Assembly (NCBI GenBank): GCA_965214115.1
Contig: CBDCAU010000004.1
Coordinates: 1-64,000 of the forward strand
Source: Owenweeksia sp965214115
GTDB lineage: Bacteria; Bacteroidota; Bacteroidia; Flavobacteriales; Schleiferiaceae
Reading direction: 5' to 3'
Length of the DNA stretch: 64,000 nt
The position numbers were made by a program, and so were the translations under genes. Below, piece by piece: positions 1 to 9,616 of the stretch (its first letter is position 1; every line of letters begins with the position of its first letter). The notes below the pieces were generated by a model that did not search any database, was not told the DNA's origin, and saw only the letters and a list, made by a program, of their open reading frames with translations.

Positions 1-1065
1 TCCTCACTGTGATGAACGCCTTTTTCGTCACCACGGAATTTGCGCTGACCCGTTTGCGCCAGTTCGATAAAAATGAACTGGGCGACCACAGCGGCCTGAG
101 CCGCGCGTGGGAAATGACCGAGAAACTGGAAATTTATTTGACAGGCTGCCAGCTCGGCATTTCCGCCACCAGCATTTTGTTGGGTGTGATTTTCGAGCCA
201 GCCGTTACGGTTTTGATAAAACCCGCGATGGCACTTTTCGGCGCCTCGCCGTCCACCACGCAGACGATTTCGGTGGTGGTCTCCATTGTGATTATCAATT
301 TGGTGCACAAGATTTGGGGCGAGCAAGCGCCCACTTATCTCGGCATCGAAAAGCCGGTGAAAGTGGCGCAGTACGGCGCACCCATTTTGTATTGGTGGAC
401 CAAAATTATGTACCCCATCATTTTCGCGGGCGACGGCATTGCCAAGTGGACTTTGGGGCTTTTTGGCGTGGAAATGAGCCGCTCGTGGGTGGAGAAAGCG
501 GGAAGGCGACGACACGGAATCTTCTGATACTAAAAAAGATAGCGAGCCGAAATCGGGATTGAAGGAAAGTATGATTTCTTTATTGAAAAAGAAAGGCGAC
601 TTGCCAAAAGACCGACAGGAGGAAGTCATCGCTTCGCTGGAAATCGGTGAAATTCCCGTGAAGGAAATTATGCGGGAAAAATCTGAAATCGCCGCGCTGG
701 ATGTCTCCAAAAATTTAGAGGAAAATTTAAAATTGCTCCAAAACGACCCGCATTCGCGCTACCCTTTGATGGACGGCAACATCGAAAATTACATCGGTAA
801 TATTTATGTGCCGGCAATGCTGTGGCGCATTTCCGAAATCCGAGATAACAATTTGAATTGGAAAGAAATAGCCACCGACCCGATGCGCGTGGATTGCACT
901 AAAAAAGTCAGCGAACTGATTGATTTGTTCCAAGAAAAGAACCAAGAAATAGCGATGGTGGAGGAAGACGGAAACATTGTAGGGATGGTGACTTTAACCG
1001 ACGCGATGGAAGCTATCGTAGGCCAAGCCCGCGACCCGATTGACGTGGAACTGGGGCGGGAGTGA
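1..1065 (+). pseudogene. CNNM / HlyC-CorC family membrane protein, 5' end outside window, frameshifted
   Basis: The first reading frame enters from the left edge and encodes the DUF21 (CNNM) transmembrane domain, starting with an AFFVTTEFAL stretch typical of its first helix and ending around base 500. The second half (frame of 559-1065) encodes the tandem CBS-type cytoplasmic part, with PVKEIMR and MVTLTDAMEAIVG. The two halves lie in different frames: removing one G from the GGG at 500-502 would join them as one continuous protein. Family members are implicated in divalent cation transport or efflux. This is either a genuine single-base frameshift or an assembly/sequencing error in a G run; both halves are otherwise well preserved, which favours an error or a very recent mutation. 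The true start codon is outside the window. Confidence 0.75.
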
Positions 1066-1640
1066 GGATGGAGTAGTGAGTAGGTAATAATGAATAAGTA
1101 GTAAGGAGTCGGGAGTTTGGAGTAGGGAGTAGGGAGTGCGTCGGGGCGTGCGCTGTCCCCCTCTGGAGGGGGTGCCGAGGAACGAGGCGGGGGAGGTGCC
1201 ATCAGTTAATTTCCCACAACTCTTTCACAAAAAATCTGCGTAACCAGCGAAATCTCCCGTAAAGGACGGGACAGGAGCGTGATTAAAAAAGCCCCCTAAC
1301 CCCCAAAGGGGGAACAGCGATACGCAATGTTCTCCTTAAAAATCTGCGGAATCCGCATTATCTGCGTGCCAAAAAAGCCTTCACTCAAATTTCTCTTCCG
1401 TGGTTTGCCTTTCTGTGCAGTCGCCATTTTCCACCCAGCAAAGTCCCCTTTGGGGGATTTAGGGAGCTAAATCAAATTTCCCTTCCGTTCTTTGCGTCTT
1501 TAAAATAAAAAAAGGCAAATACCAGTTTCCCAGTAAAGCCTCCGGCGCAAATTTATCGTTTTGCTTTTTTGGATTTAGAAAAGTATTCAAACATCTGCGT
1601 AATCCGCGAAATCTGCGTGCCTAAAAAATCATAAATCTCC
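1066..1640. repeat. Repeat-filled intergenic region
   Basis: No gene is visible in these 575 bases. It holds one copy of the C-rich dispersed repeat (1155-1197; border GTCCCCCTC, end GGGGGAGGT), two copies of the CCCCCTAAATCC/GGGGGA repeat in opposite orientations (about 1291-1314 and 1440-1469), and three copies of a third motif with the words AATCTGCG, AATCCGC and TGCGTGCC (about 1226-1250, 1337-1370, 1590-1628). The last copy ends 12 bases before the next gene start. All three families recur elsewhere in the window. Confidence 0.7.
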
Positions 1641-3707
1641 TTGTCCCAAATCACATTTGAATCCCCTTTAATCTGGCTCCTCCCCATCGCCCTCGTCTCG
1701 CTCGGCTTGGCGGCGTGGCTTTATTTCATAGGAAAAAAATTCACGCGCGGCCAGCGCATTTTCCTTGCGGTTTTGCGGTTTTTGATTTTTTTCTTTTTGG
1801 GGATTTTGTTGTTGTCGCCGCTGTTGAAAACCAGCGAGCGCATTGAAGAAAAACCGATTCTCGTTTGGCTGGAAGACCGCAGCCGCTCGATGGTTTCCAA
1901 TGCCGATAGTCAGTCTGTAAAAACCAACTTTAGCGAAAGCGAAAAACTCCTGAACGACTTAAAAGAGCGCTACGAAATCCAACGCTTTTCCTTCCATAAA
2001 AATCTGCAAGAACCGTCGGATTCCTTTGCGGGGAGCGGGACTGACCTCCATTCCGCAATCAGCGAAACGCGCGAAAATTTCTACAACCAAAACGTGGGCG
2101 CGGCGGTGGTTCTGACGGACGGGATCTTCAACCTCGGCAGCGACCCCGCTTACGCTGCGCAGGGTTTGCCGTTCCCGCTTTTCACGGTGGGGTTTGGCGA
2201 TACGGTGGTCAAAAACGATTTGTTCGTCGAACGAATCATCGCCAACGATGTGAGCTATTTGGGCAACGAATTTCCGGTGGAAATCTATCTGCGGGCGCGC
2301 GGTTTTGACGGTGAAAATTTCAAACTTTCCGTGCGAAATGCAGCGGGTTCCGAACTTTTTTCCAAAACTATTTCCATCGGAAACAATGATTTTTTCCAAC
2401 GGGAAAATTTGTTTTTAAAAGCGGGAAAGGTGGGTTTGCAGCGATTCACCGTTTCGGTTTCTCCTTTGAATGGCGAGGCGAATTCGCAAAATAATTTCCG
2501 CAGTTTTTCGGTGGAGATTTTGGACAACCGCAAAAAAGTGGCCGTCATCGGCAGCGCGCCGCACCCCGATATGGCGGCGGTTTTCAACGCTTTGCAAACC
2601 GTGGAAAAGTACGAGGTGCAGAGTTATTTGTACAATGAAAGCTGGGCGGGTTCCAGTCCCGACGCTGCGGTCGTGGACAAGCCCGAGGTTTTGATTCTCC
2701 ACAATCCCAATGCGGAAATGCTGGGAAATCTCGATGAAAAAACGCCCGTTTGGATTATCCAAGGCGAAAAAACGCCGCCGCAACTTTTGCAGGACAAAAC
2801 GGGGGTTTTGAGCGGCGGCCAAGGTTTTGAGGACGTTTCCGCCAAGCTGAATTTGGATTTCAACCTTTTTACGGTGGAAGAAAAAAACCGCGAGTGGGCG
2901 CGCGATTTGCCGCCGCTTTTTGCGCCGTTCGGCCGGCCGGAAACCAGCGGGCGCACCTATCCGCTGTTTACCAAAAAAGTGGGCCGCGTGGAAACCTCCG
3001 ACCCGATTTGGTTCTTTTCCCAAAATGAAGAAACGCGCCGCGCTTTCACTTTAGGCACCGGCTTATGGCGCTGGCGCATCGAGGATTACCGGCAGAACAA
3101 ATCCTTTGCAAATTTTGACGGCCTGATTTCGCAAACGGTGCAATATCTGTCGGCGAACCAAAACCAGCGGCGCTTCATCACCGACCTGCCCGACCGCTTG
3201 GACAAAAACGAACCGCTGCGGGGCGAGGCGCGCCTTTTGGACCAAAGTCTGGCGCTGACCAACCAGCCGGAGGTGCAAATCACGCTGACGGACGAGGCGG
3301 GCAAAGATTTCCAGTTTTCTTTTTCAAAAAGCGAAAAAACCTACGCGCTGAACGCGGGGCGGCTGCCGGCGGGCAACTACCGCTGGAAGGCGCGCACCGA
3401 GCTGGGCGACGAGACATTCGCGCAGAGCGGCAACCTCGCTATCGAAGCCAGCGAGCGCGAAACCGCCGACCTGACCGCGCGCCACGGCCTCCTCCGCAAA
3501 ATGTCCCGCGAAAGCGGCGGCCAGTTTTTCAAACAAAACCAAATCGAAAACCTAAAAGACGCACTTTTGCAAAACCCCGAAGCCAAGAGTTTTCAGCGCT
3601 TGGAAACGAAGACGGGCAGTTTGATGGACTTGCGGTGGATTTTTGCTATCTTCTTGTTTTTAATGGGGTTAGAGTGGGGGTTAAGGAAGTATTTTGGGAA
3701 TTATTGA
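1641..3707 (+). CDS. vWA-type membrane protein, 688 aa
   Basis: Two N-terminal transmembrane helices (about residues 10-30 and 40-61) are followed by a von Willebrand A-like domain with a visible MIDAS motif DRSRS (D79, S81, S83) and a later TDG. A long periplasmic/beta-rich region follows, and a last transmembrane helix lies at about 663-683. The N-terminal layout resembles the BatA-type and related vWA proteins of Bacteroidota, which are linked to cell-envelope integrity, but the exact family is not recognised. The start is a TTG at 1641; no in-frame ATG lies upstream and the first helix begins at residue 10, so this start fits. It stands alone after a repeat-filled gap. Confidence 0.75.
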   Translation: MSQITFESPLIWLLPIALVSLGLAAWLYFIGKKFTRGQRIFLAVLRFLIFFFLGILLLSPLLKTSERIEEKPILVWLEDRSRSMVSNADSQSVKTNFSESEKLLNDLKERYEIQRFSFHKNLQEPSDSFAGSGTDLHSAISETRENFYNQNVGAAVVLTDGIFNLGSDPAYAAQGLPFPLFTVGFGDTVVKNDLFVERIIANDVSYLGNEFPVEIYLRARGFDGENFKLSVRNAAGSELFSKTISIGNNDFFQRENLFLKAGKVGLQRFTVSVSPLNGEANSQNNFRSFSVEILDNRKKVAVIGSAPHPDMAAVFNALQTVEKYEVQSYLYNESWAGSSPDAAVVDKPEVLILHNPNAEMLGNLDEKTPVWIIQGEKTPPQLLQDKTGVLSGGQGFEDVSAKLNLDFNLFTVEEKNREWARDLPPLFAPFGRPETSGRTYPLFTKKVGRVETSDPIWFFSQNEETRRAFTLGTGLWRWRIEDYRQNKSFANFDGLISQTVQYLSANQNQRRFITDLPDRLDKNEPLRGEARLLDQSLALTNQPEVQITLTDEAGKDFQFSFSKSEKTYALNAGRLPAGNYRWKARTELGDETFAQSGNLAIEASERETADLTARHGLLRKMSRESGGQFFKQNQIENLKDALLQNPEAKSFQRLETKTGSLMDLRWIFAIFLFLMGLEWGLRKYFGNY

Positions 3708-3770
3708 AGCGAATTTAAAATTTTACCACACACGGCAAACGCGCCAACAGAATTTTTAAAGCTATAAGCA

Positions 3771-4349
3771 ATGACTAAAACTGAAATTAAAAAACTTGCC
3801 AAACAGAAAATAGCCGAAGGCAAAAGCCATCAAGAAACTTTCGATGAAATCAGAAAGGACTCGGAGACCAGACAATCTTTGGAGTCTAAAGCTAAGGTGA
3901 TTCGATTCATCCCAACCCTTGAAAAAAGGAAAAAATTCAAGGGCGTTCATTGGGGTCTTGTTATTTTACTGGCAGGAACTGTTGCTTTAAAATTGATACT
4001 TGGATTTGCCGTAATCTCGCGAGTGGGCGCTCAACTATTACCCGTGGTGCTTTTGTTCCCTGTCATCAACATCATTTTGCTCATAGGGTTAATACAGTTC
4101 AAAAGTCAGTATTACAGAATAATCGCCGTTTTGGCCATATTCGGTTTATTGCAAAGTTTGTTTAGAATAGCTAACAATTTTAATATAGCTTATTTAATCG
4201 ACCTTGCGATAAATGGTGTTTTAATCATTCTTGCACTTTTCTTGCATTCTAAAATGGTTTCAAAGTATTATTCCTTTAGAGAAAAATATACTAATGCAGA
4301 AGGCGAAATTTCTAAAAGAGAAACTATAAAATTTGATAAAAAATCATAA
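3771..4349 (+). CDS. Hypothetical membrane protein, 192 aa
   Basis: A charged, Lys-rich N-terminal section of about 60 residues (soluble, probably helical) is followed by four hydrophobic segments at roughly residues 61-82, 86-106, 113-131 and 140-160, and a polar C-terminal tail. The family is not recognised. Codon use is more AT-rich than in the flanking vWA gene, similar to the restriction gene downstream, so it may belong to the same acquired segment. ATG start at 3771. Confidence 0.65.
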   Translation: MTKTEIKKLAKQKIAEGKSHQETFDEIRKDSETRQSLESKAKVIRFIPTLEKRKKFKGVHWGLVILLAGTVALKLILGFAVISRVGAQLLPVVLLFPVINIILLIGLIQFKSQYYRIIAVLAIFGLLQSLFRIANNFNIAYLIDLAINGVLIILALFLHSKMVSKYYSFREKYTNAEGEISKRETIKFDKKS

Positions 4350-4412
4350 GTGACTGTCCCCTCGTTAGCTTGAATTTGCAACGCGCCCTTTTGAAAATTT
4401 CCTAATTAAACA

Positions 4413-4535
4413 ATGCCCCGCTCCACATTTCACCACAAGGCCGATGGCAAAAAATTCGAGTACGCGCGGATGCTGCGGAAAGAATCTACCGAGGCGGAGG
4501 ATTTGCTTTGGCAGCAATTGCGCGGGCGGCGGTGA
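4413..4535 (+). pseudogene. Truncated DUF559 (Vsr-like endonuclease fold) gene
   Basis: An ATG-started frame of 40 codons encodes the characteristic beginning of DUF559 proteins: a His/Lys-rich start, then YARMLRKESTEAEDLLWQQLR. Full-length members run to about 110-130 residues with a PD-(D/E)xK-like core; here a TGA follows RGRR and the rest is missing. A pair of short inverted repeats (4541-4586) begins five bases after the stop, so the gene was probably cut by repeat insertion or deletion. DUF559 genes commonly travel with defence and mobile regions, consistent with the restriction-modification pair just downstream. Confidence 0.7.
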
Positions 4536-4540
4536 GAAGA

Positions 4541-4586
4541 ACCCTGACAGGGTATCGGCGCAATCTAAATAACCCTGTCAGGGTTT
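4541..4586. repeat. Inverted pair of 13-bp palindromes
   Basis: ACCCTGACAGGGT (4541-4553) and its reverse complement ACCCTGTCAGGGT (4572-4584) lie 18 bases apart. Each is itself a hairpin with arms ACCCTG/CAGGGT. A related word, ACCTGTCAGGT, occurs at about 22311-22321. They separate the truncated DUF559 gene from the methyltransferase. Confidence 0.75.
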
Positions 4587-4648
4587 GTGGGCCTCCTGCC
4601 AGCAAAGACGGGGACGGGGGGTGATGTAAAAAGGCGACAAACAAATTC

Positions 4649-4653
4649 AGGAG
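4649..4653 (+). promoter_or_regulatory. Shine-Dalgarno site of the methyltransferase
   Basis: AGGAG lies 8 bases before the ATG at 4662. Genes elsewhere in this window mostly lack such a site, as is usual in Bacteroidota, so the site both fixes the start and hints that the restriction-modification island came from another lineage. Confidence 0.55.
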
Positions 4654-4661
4654 ATTCTCCA

Positions 4662-5726
4662 ATGAAAACCTCCTTTAAATTAGCCGCTTCAAAAAAAATG
4701 GAGTACTGGGAAGAAATAAATCAAAAACTGCAACCGTGGATAGATACCGATTTGAATAAAACGGTAGTGGATTTATTTGCGGGTTGCGGTGGGCTTTCCC
4801 TTGGGTTTGAGGCAAATGGGTTTAAAACCATCGGCTATGAGATGGACGAAAACGCTGCAAAAACCTACGCCAAAAATCTTCTTGGCGAATGTTTTCATCA
4901 AAAATTGACAGTTGAAACAGAATACCCCAAAGCCGACATCGTGATTGGCGGGCCACCTTGCCAGCCTTTTAGCGTCGGCGGCAAGCAATTGGGATTGAAA
5001 GATTCACGCGATGGATTCCCGATTTTCTTGTCGGCCATTCGGCAAATGGACCCCGAAGTTTTGCTGTTTGAGAATGTGCGCGGAATGCTCTACAAAAACA
5101 AGTGGTATTTGAAGGAAGTCATCGGCGAATTGGAGCAACTCGGCTATTTTGTGAGCTATGAACTTTTGAACGCCAAAGACTACGAAGTGCCTCAAAACAG
5201 GGAAAGGGTAATCGTCTTGGGGACGAAAAACAAAAACAGGCTTCCGAAAAAAATAAACCGAAAAGTAACGGCCGGTGAGGCGCTTGGGGAATTGGCTTTT
5301 CAATTTGATGAAAATTCCAAATTCTTTACCAAGTCGATGGATGAATATGTGGCGAAATACGAAAAGGCTTCTAACTGCATCAATCCGAGGGACTTATATC
5401 TCAACCGACCCGCTCGGACTTTGACTTGCAGAAATCTGGCGGGCGCAACGGGCGATATGCACCGCGTCAGATTGAAAGATGGAAGACGGCGGCGGATAAC
5501 GGTGCGCGAAGCGGCTCGGCTGCAAAGTTTTCCTGATTGGTTTGAGTTTGTCGGCACCGAAACGAATCAGTACAATCAAATAGGTAATGCGGTAGCACCT
5601 TATTTTGCCTATCACTTGGCATCTAATGTGAAGGATTATCTGACGGATGAGCAAGAAGACTATTTGATGACCGAAAACGAACAATTCAAACTGTTTGAGA
5701 ATGAAGCGATATATCAGTCCCGATAA
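4662..5726 (+). CDS. DNA (cytosine-5-)-methyltransferase
   Basis: All signature motifs of C5-cytosine methyltransferases are present in order: motif I DLFAGCGGLSLGFE (37-50), motif IV GGPPCQPFS with the catalytic Cys100, motif VI ENVRG (137-141), motif VIII QNRERV, motif IX with REAARLQSFP and motif X QIGNAVAP. It methylates cytosine from S-adenosylmethionine to protect host DNA from the partner endonuclease. At 354 residues it is a normal size for the family. The open frame extends upstream to 4587, but the ATG at 4662 has an AGGAG at the right distance and precedes the first conserved motif by about 36 residues, so it is chosen. Its end overlaps the endonuclease gene by 26 bases, indicating translational coupling. 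Confidence 0.93.
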   Translation: MKTSFKLAASKKMEYWEEINQKLQPWIDTDLNKTVVDLFAGCGGLSLGFEANGFKTIGYEMDENAAKTYAKNLLGECFHQKLTVETEYPKADIVIGGPPCQPFSVGGKQLGLKDSRDGFPIFLSAIRQMDPEVLLFENVRGMLYKNKWYLKEVIGELEQLGYFVSYELLNAKDYEVPQNRERVIVLGTKNKNRLPKKINRKVTAGEALGELAFQFDENSKFFTKSMDEYVAKYEKASNCINPRDLYLNRPARTLTCRNLAGATGDMHRVRLKDGRRRRITVREAARLQSFPDWFEFVGTETNQYNQIGNAVAPYFAYHLASNVKDYLTDEQEDYLMTENEQFKLFENEAIYQSR

Positions 5727-6708
5727 ATCCAAGACTTTTAGGGAAAAATCAAAAGAAACGCAGGAACTGATTAACACCGCCCTTTATATTCTTGACAATT
5801 TCGGGATTCCTGTAGAGAACACGCCGCGACGGTTGGAGAGAATGGCAATGGCTTTTTTGGCGTGTGGAGATATTAAAAATCGTGACGATTTTCAAAGTGC
5901 AAAAGATTTGAATTCTGGTTATGCGCTAAAAACCAGAGACATTATCGAATATGTAGATGCCCATTTTGGAGAAAATATAAGTTCGGGTTCGTATGATGAT
6001 ATTCGAAGGAAAGATTTGAAATTATTGACGGTAGCCGAAGTAATTCTTCAATCTAGCCCGCACTCGGCGACGAACGATTCTACCCGTGGTTATTCTATAA
6101 ATCCAATGTATGCAGAGCTTTTAAAATCTTTTGGCAGCAAAAACTGGGAACAGATTGTTAAAGAAAAGCTTGAAAATATTGAGCCTTTAAGTACGAAACT
6201 CAAAAGAGAACGGCAGCTTGCCAAAGTGAATGTTACACTTCCTTCCGGTGGAGAGTTGACTTTTTCAGCGGGGAAACACAACGATTTGCAGAAAGCAATC
6301 ATTGAAGAATTTCTTCCGAGATACGGATTTGGCGCAGAGGTTTATTATGTAGGAGACACTTCGGACAAGTATTTATATTTAGAAAAAGAAAAGCTGGAAG
6401 CCTTGAATTTCTTTGAGATTTCGCACGAAGAACTGCCCGATGTTATTGCTTATTCCAAACAAAAGAATTGGATTTATCTTATCGAAGCGGTTCATTCGAC
6501 GGGGCCGATTAGCGAGCTTCGATTGATTCAACTTCAAAAATTAACCGAAAAATGCACCGCCGACATTGTGTATGTTACGGCGTTCTTAAATCGGAAAAAG
6601 TTTCGTCAGTTTATGGCCGATATTGCTTGGGAAACGGAAGTTTGGATAGCCGACAATCCCGACCGTTTGGTGCATTTCAATGGAGATAAATTTCTGGGGC
6701 CGTATTGA
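5701..6708 (+). CDS. Type II restriction endonuclease, BsuBI/PstI family
   Basis: The C-terminal two thirds match the BsuBI/PstI endonuclease domain: KHNDLQKAIIEEFLPRYGFG, YVGDT, then LPDV (P246, D247) and IEAVHSTGPIS (E262), which form the PD-(D/E)xK-type active site, and the family's ending DIAWETEVWIA with HFNGDKFLGPY at the C-terminus. The N-terminal 160 residues correspond to the family's helical domain. BsuBI and PstI cut CTGCAG; the site for this enzyme cannot be read from the sequence. The ATG at 5701 lies inside the methyltransferase gene. Base composition is clearly more AT-rich than the housekeeping genes, supporting transfer. The partner is a C5 enzyme, whereas M.BsuBI and M.PstI are N6-adenine enzymes. 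Confidence 0.9.
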   Translation: MKRYISPDKSKTFREKSKETQELINTALYILDNFGIPVENTPRRLERMAMAFLACGDIKNRDDFQSAKDLNSGYALKTRDIIEYVDAHFGENISSGSYDDIRRKDLKLLTVAEVILQSSPHSATNDSTRGYSINPMYAELLKSFGSKNWEQIVKEKLENIEPLSTKLKRERQLAKVNVTLPSGGELTFSAGKHNDLQKAIIEEFLPRYGFGAEVYYVGDTSDKYLYLEKEKLEALNFFEISHEELPDVIAYSKQKNWIYLIEAVHSTGPISELRLIQLQKLTEKCTADIVYVTAFLNRKKFRQFMADIAWETEVWIADNPDRLVHFNGDKFLGPY

Positions 6709-6780
6709 CGGAGCGGGAAAAATAATATCCAACAAACTCGCCTAAAGAACGTATTCTTACAAATTGAAACAAAAACAAAA

Positions 6781-7596
6781 ATGAACCAAAGAAGAACCAT
6801 CGCCATCGTAGTGGCATTCGTCGCGTTCATCGCCATCGTGGCGATGTGGAATTTGATCACCTTTACCGTGGAGACGGGGGAGAAGGGCGTGATTTTCAGG
6901 AAGTTCCAAGGCGGCTTGGACAAGGATTATGTCTATGGGCAGGGTTTCCACGTCAAGTGGCCGTGGGACGATATTTTCATCTACGACGTGCGCTTCAAAG
7001 ACCAGAACGGGATGATGACGGCGCTATCCAAAAACGGCCTGACCATCAAAACGGAGCTTTCGTACCGCTTCAAGCCCATCGAAACGCGGGTGGGCTACCT
7101 GCACGACAACATCGGGCCGGAGTACCACGAAGAGATCATCGTCCCCGAAATCCGCTCGGCCACGCGTGAGGTGATCGGTAAATATCTGCCGGAGGAATTG
7201 TACTCCTCCAAGCGCGAAACCATCCAAGACGAAATCTATGCCCGCACGGCCAAAGCGCTGGAAGAGAAGGACATACTTTTGGATGTCGTATTGATTCGCG
7301 AGGTGGAATTACCGCAAAATTTGAAGGCCGCTATTGAGCGGAAACTGGAGCAAGAACAGGCCGCTTTGGAATACGAGTTCAAATTGCAACGTGCGCGGAA
7401 GGAAGCGGAACGTCAAGAAATTGAGGCCGAAGGAAAAGCCACGGCCAACGAAATCGTAGATGCGTCTTTGACCGAAGCGATTTTGCGCGAAAAAGGCATT
7501 GAAGCCACGTTGAAATTGGCGCAATCTCCGAACGCGAAAACGGTGATTATCGGGAGCGGCAAGGACGGGCTGCCGATTATTCTGGGGGATAAGTGA
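6781..7596 (+). CDS. Prohibitin / SPFH (Band 7) family protein
   Basis: A single N-terminal transmembrane helix (about 8-26) is followed by an SPFH domain (ETGEKGVIFRKFQGGL, then the conserved YHEEIIVPEIRSATREVIG) and a coiled coil rich in Glu/Ala/Lys (about 175-235). The length of 271 residues fits bacterial prohibitin homologues, which form membrane-bound oligomeric rings affecting membrane-protein quality control. It is a single gene with ATG start, with 72 bases to the restriction endonuclease upstream. Confidence 0.88.
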   Translation: MNQRRTIAIVVAFVAFIAIVAMWNLITFTVETGEKGVIFRKFQGGLDKDYVYGQGFHVKWPWDDIFIYDVRFKDQNGMMTALSKNGLTIKTELSYRFKPIETRVGYLHDNIGPEYHEEIIVPEIRSATREVIGKYLPEELYSSKRETIQDEIYARTAKALEEKDILLDVVLIREVELPQNLKAAIERKLEQEQAALEYEFKLQRARKEAERQEIEAEGKATANEIVDASLTEAILREKGIEATLKLAQSPNAKTVIIGSGKDGLPIILGDK

Positions 7597-7835
7597 GGGT
7601 AGTTGACAAGGGTTGGTTATTAGCTATTTAGTCTGATTCAATAGCTCCTTTAGAAATGGGGGGCTGAAGTTTTTCAGGGCTCAATCTGCGACCATTTTGA
7701 GAGGATAAAAGCCCGGCAATAATCGTGTTCCGCGCAAAACGAAGCGATTGAAAATCCCTACGAAGTTTTTACCGAGCTAATCAAACCTTCCCAAAAAGAA
7801 CGGAGGCGGATTGGGTATATAAAAGTAGCTCTTTC

Positions 7836-9497
7836 TTATTCGGGGTTAAGGATGAGGTAGCCCAAGCGGTACTGGGATTTATCATAGCCGATGACCAAAA
7901 ATTGTTTGGGACCAATCTTTACCATCCTCTTGGTCAAAAGCCATATTTCCTCTTTCTCATTTTCCAATGAAAATAGACGGGGTTTCCCTTCATCAACGGT
8001 TACCAAAACTGGCCGGACTTCTTCACCTCTCTTGAAATCTTCCGACTCTTCCAAGCGGCCTTCTGCCATCAGTGTTTCTGCCCCTCCGTTATAAATTACA
8101 AACGGTTTACCCTCATAAAACCCTGAGGCGGAAAGCACAGTCGATTCGGGTGCGGGCCAAGCCTTAATCCCTAAATCCCAGTTGCCCCCAGTACCACCGG
8201 CCTGTGCCTTTGGAAATACATTCAACCATTCCATTTTCCCATCTTTTTTTACGTTGATTGCCATCGTTGAATAATAGGTATAGAAAACGCCGGAACTCGT
8301 GTATAGAGCGAAAGTGTTTTCTGCAAAAACGTACGTATTGTTCGCGTTGGGCGATTCGATTTCGGAAATCAGGTAGCGACCTCTCACAGCACGGTCTGTA
8401 AATTTGAAATATTTCTCGTCCCACATCTTGGCCTGCCAGTCCTCAGCCGTTTTTTTGGTTTCCTCAATGGTTTTTTCACCACCGTATTCTGATAGGCTGT
8501 TTACTATTTTCTGTGAGAGCGGGCTGATGCTTTCTGATACTGGGTTGAGGTCGTAATCAAATAAAGCGAAGACAAAATTCTCCGCGTAAATAGCGTCATT
8601 GTTTGACGAAAAACCGTAAAGCCCGAGTTTATCGTCAAACTGGTTGGCCCGTAATTCCATATTCGATACCGACTTTTGATTTATTTGCACTTCCACTTCT
8701 TCCAGTTTTTCCGAGGGGCCGGGTATTTTTAGAATTTTAAACTGCCAGTCGGATGGTTCAAAATCCCCCTCGGCTTTTTCAGAAAAGCCAATGAGGTAAT
8801 AGCCGAGCAAAAACACTTCTCCTTGGTTGGTTACCGTGGCATTCCAAATACCAAAAAGCTCAGTTTCATAGGGCAGCTCTATTAAACGCTCCCAATTTTT
8901 AGTGTAATCTGGGTTTGAAATACGAAGGCTCAGTTTGAGGTTTTCTTCTTTTTTGGTTTTCAGGCCACCCACCGTAAGCAAGGTTTGCTGGTCTTTCGAC
9001 TTGAAAAACACGCTATAAGATCCAGGGTTATCGCTGGCGCTTTTGGGCTGCTGGGCCAGTCCAATATTGCGAAACTCACCAATATGCCCTTGATTGTTCA
9101 CCCGCGTTACTATGGTTTTCCAAAAGCGCTTGCCTTCGTGTTTGTCCTTGGCGATGGCTTGGATTTCCACTTCGCCATTCTCCAAAAGTGAAAGGTTAGG
9201 ATAATATGGGTTACGCTTGCCGTTGAACTTTGGCATCGTAAAAGTGGTATCATACACCACTTCTCCAGTTTTGAAGTTCATTTTTACCAAATGGAGCTTC
9301 GACCATTTTAAAGTCCATTTCACATCTTCTTTGTTTCCAAAGAGATAAACGAAATCTCCATTCACCCCAAGAATTCCTTGGAAGTCGGCAACTCTCGGGG
9401 CTTCCTTTTCAAACCAAAAAAGCTGGGCGGAATCTACTTGGCCATATCCTGTGAAAAGAAAGAAAGTAGTAGTAATTAGTGCAAAGATGTTGCGCAT
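7836..9497 (-). CDS. Secreted hypothetical protein, 553 aa
   Basis: The N-terminus is a signal peptide (hydrophobic residues 3-17, then GYGQ). The rest is soluble and beta-rich with many Trp/Tyr/Phe, without recognised motifs; no T9SS sorting domain is visible at the C-terminus. It is probably periplasmic or cell-surface, and the function is unknown. A TATTTTTG at 9515-9522 (reverse strand) fits the Bacteroidota -7 box and would give a very short leader. It is divergent from pepD, with 119 bases between the two starts. Confidence 0.7.
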   Translation of the reverse strand: MRNIFALITTTFFLFTGYGQVDSAQLFWFEKEAPRVADFQGILGVNGDFVYLFGNKEDVKWTLKWSKLHLVKMNFKTGEVVYDTTFTMPKFNGKRNPYYPNLSLLENGEVEIQAIAKDKHEGKRFWKTIVTRVNNQGHIGEFRNIGLAQQPKSASDNPGSYSVFFKSKDQQTLLTVGGLKTKKEENLKLSLRISNPDYTKNWERLIELPYETELFGIWNATVTNQGEVFLLGYYLIGFSEKAEGDFEPSDWQFKILKIPGPSEKLEEVEVQINQKSVSNMELRANQFDDKLGLYGFSSNNDAIYAENFVFALFDYDLNPVSESISPLSQKIVNSLSEYGGEKTIEETKKTAEDWQAKMWDEKYFKFTDRAVRGRYLISEIESPNANNTYVFAENTFALYTSSGVFYTYYSTMAINVKKDGKMEWLNVFPKAQAGGTGGNWDLGIKAWPAPESTVLSASGFYEGKPFVIYNGGAETLMAEGRLEESEDFKRGEEVRPVLVTVDEGKPRLFSLENEKEEIWLLTKRMVKIGPKQFLVIGYDKSQYRLGYLILNPE

Positions 9498-9616
9498 AGT
9501 TATGGATGTTTTCGCAAAAATAAGAGAACAGAAAGTCCCCTTTTTCTTTTGAAGTATTTATAATTGTTAAACATTTTCCGTCCTCCTTTTCTTACTTTCA
9601 AAAACAGTAAAAAACT

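Noticed and set aside
7597..7835. Coding-like stretch before the 553-aa gene (NEAIENPYEVFTELIKPSQKE)
   Set aside because: A plus-strand run of codons without a start and with no recognised relative; could be a remnant but cannot be supported.
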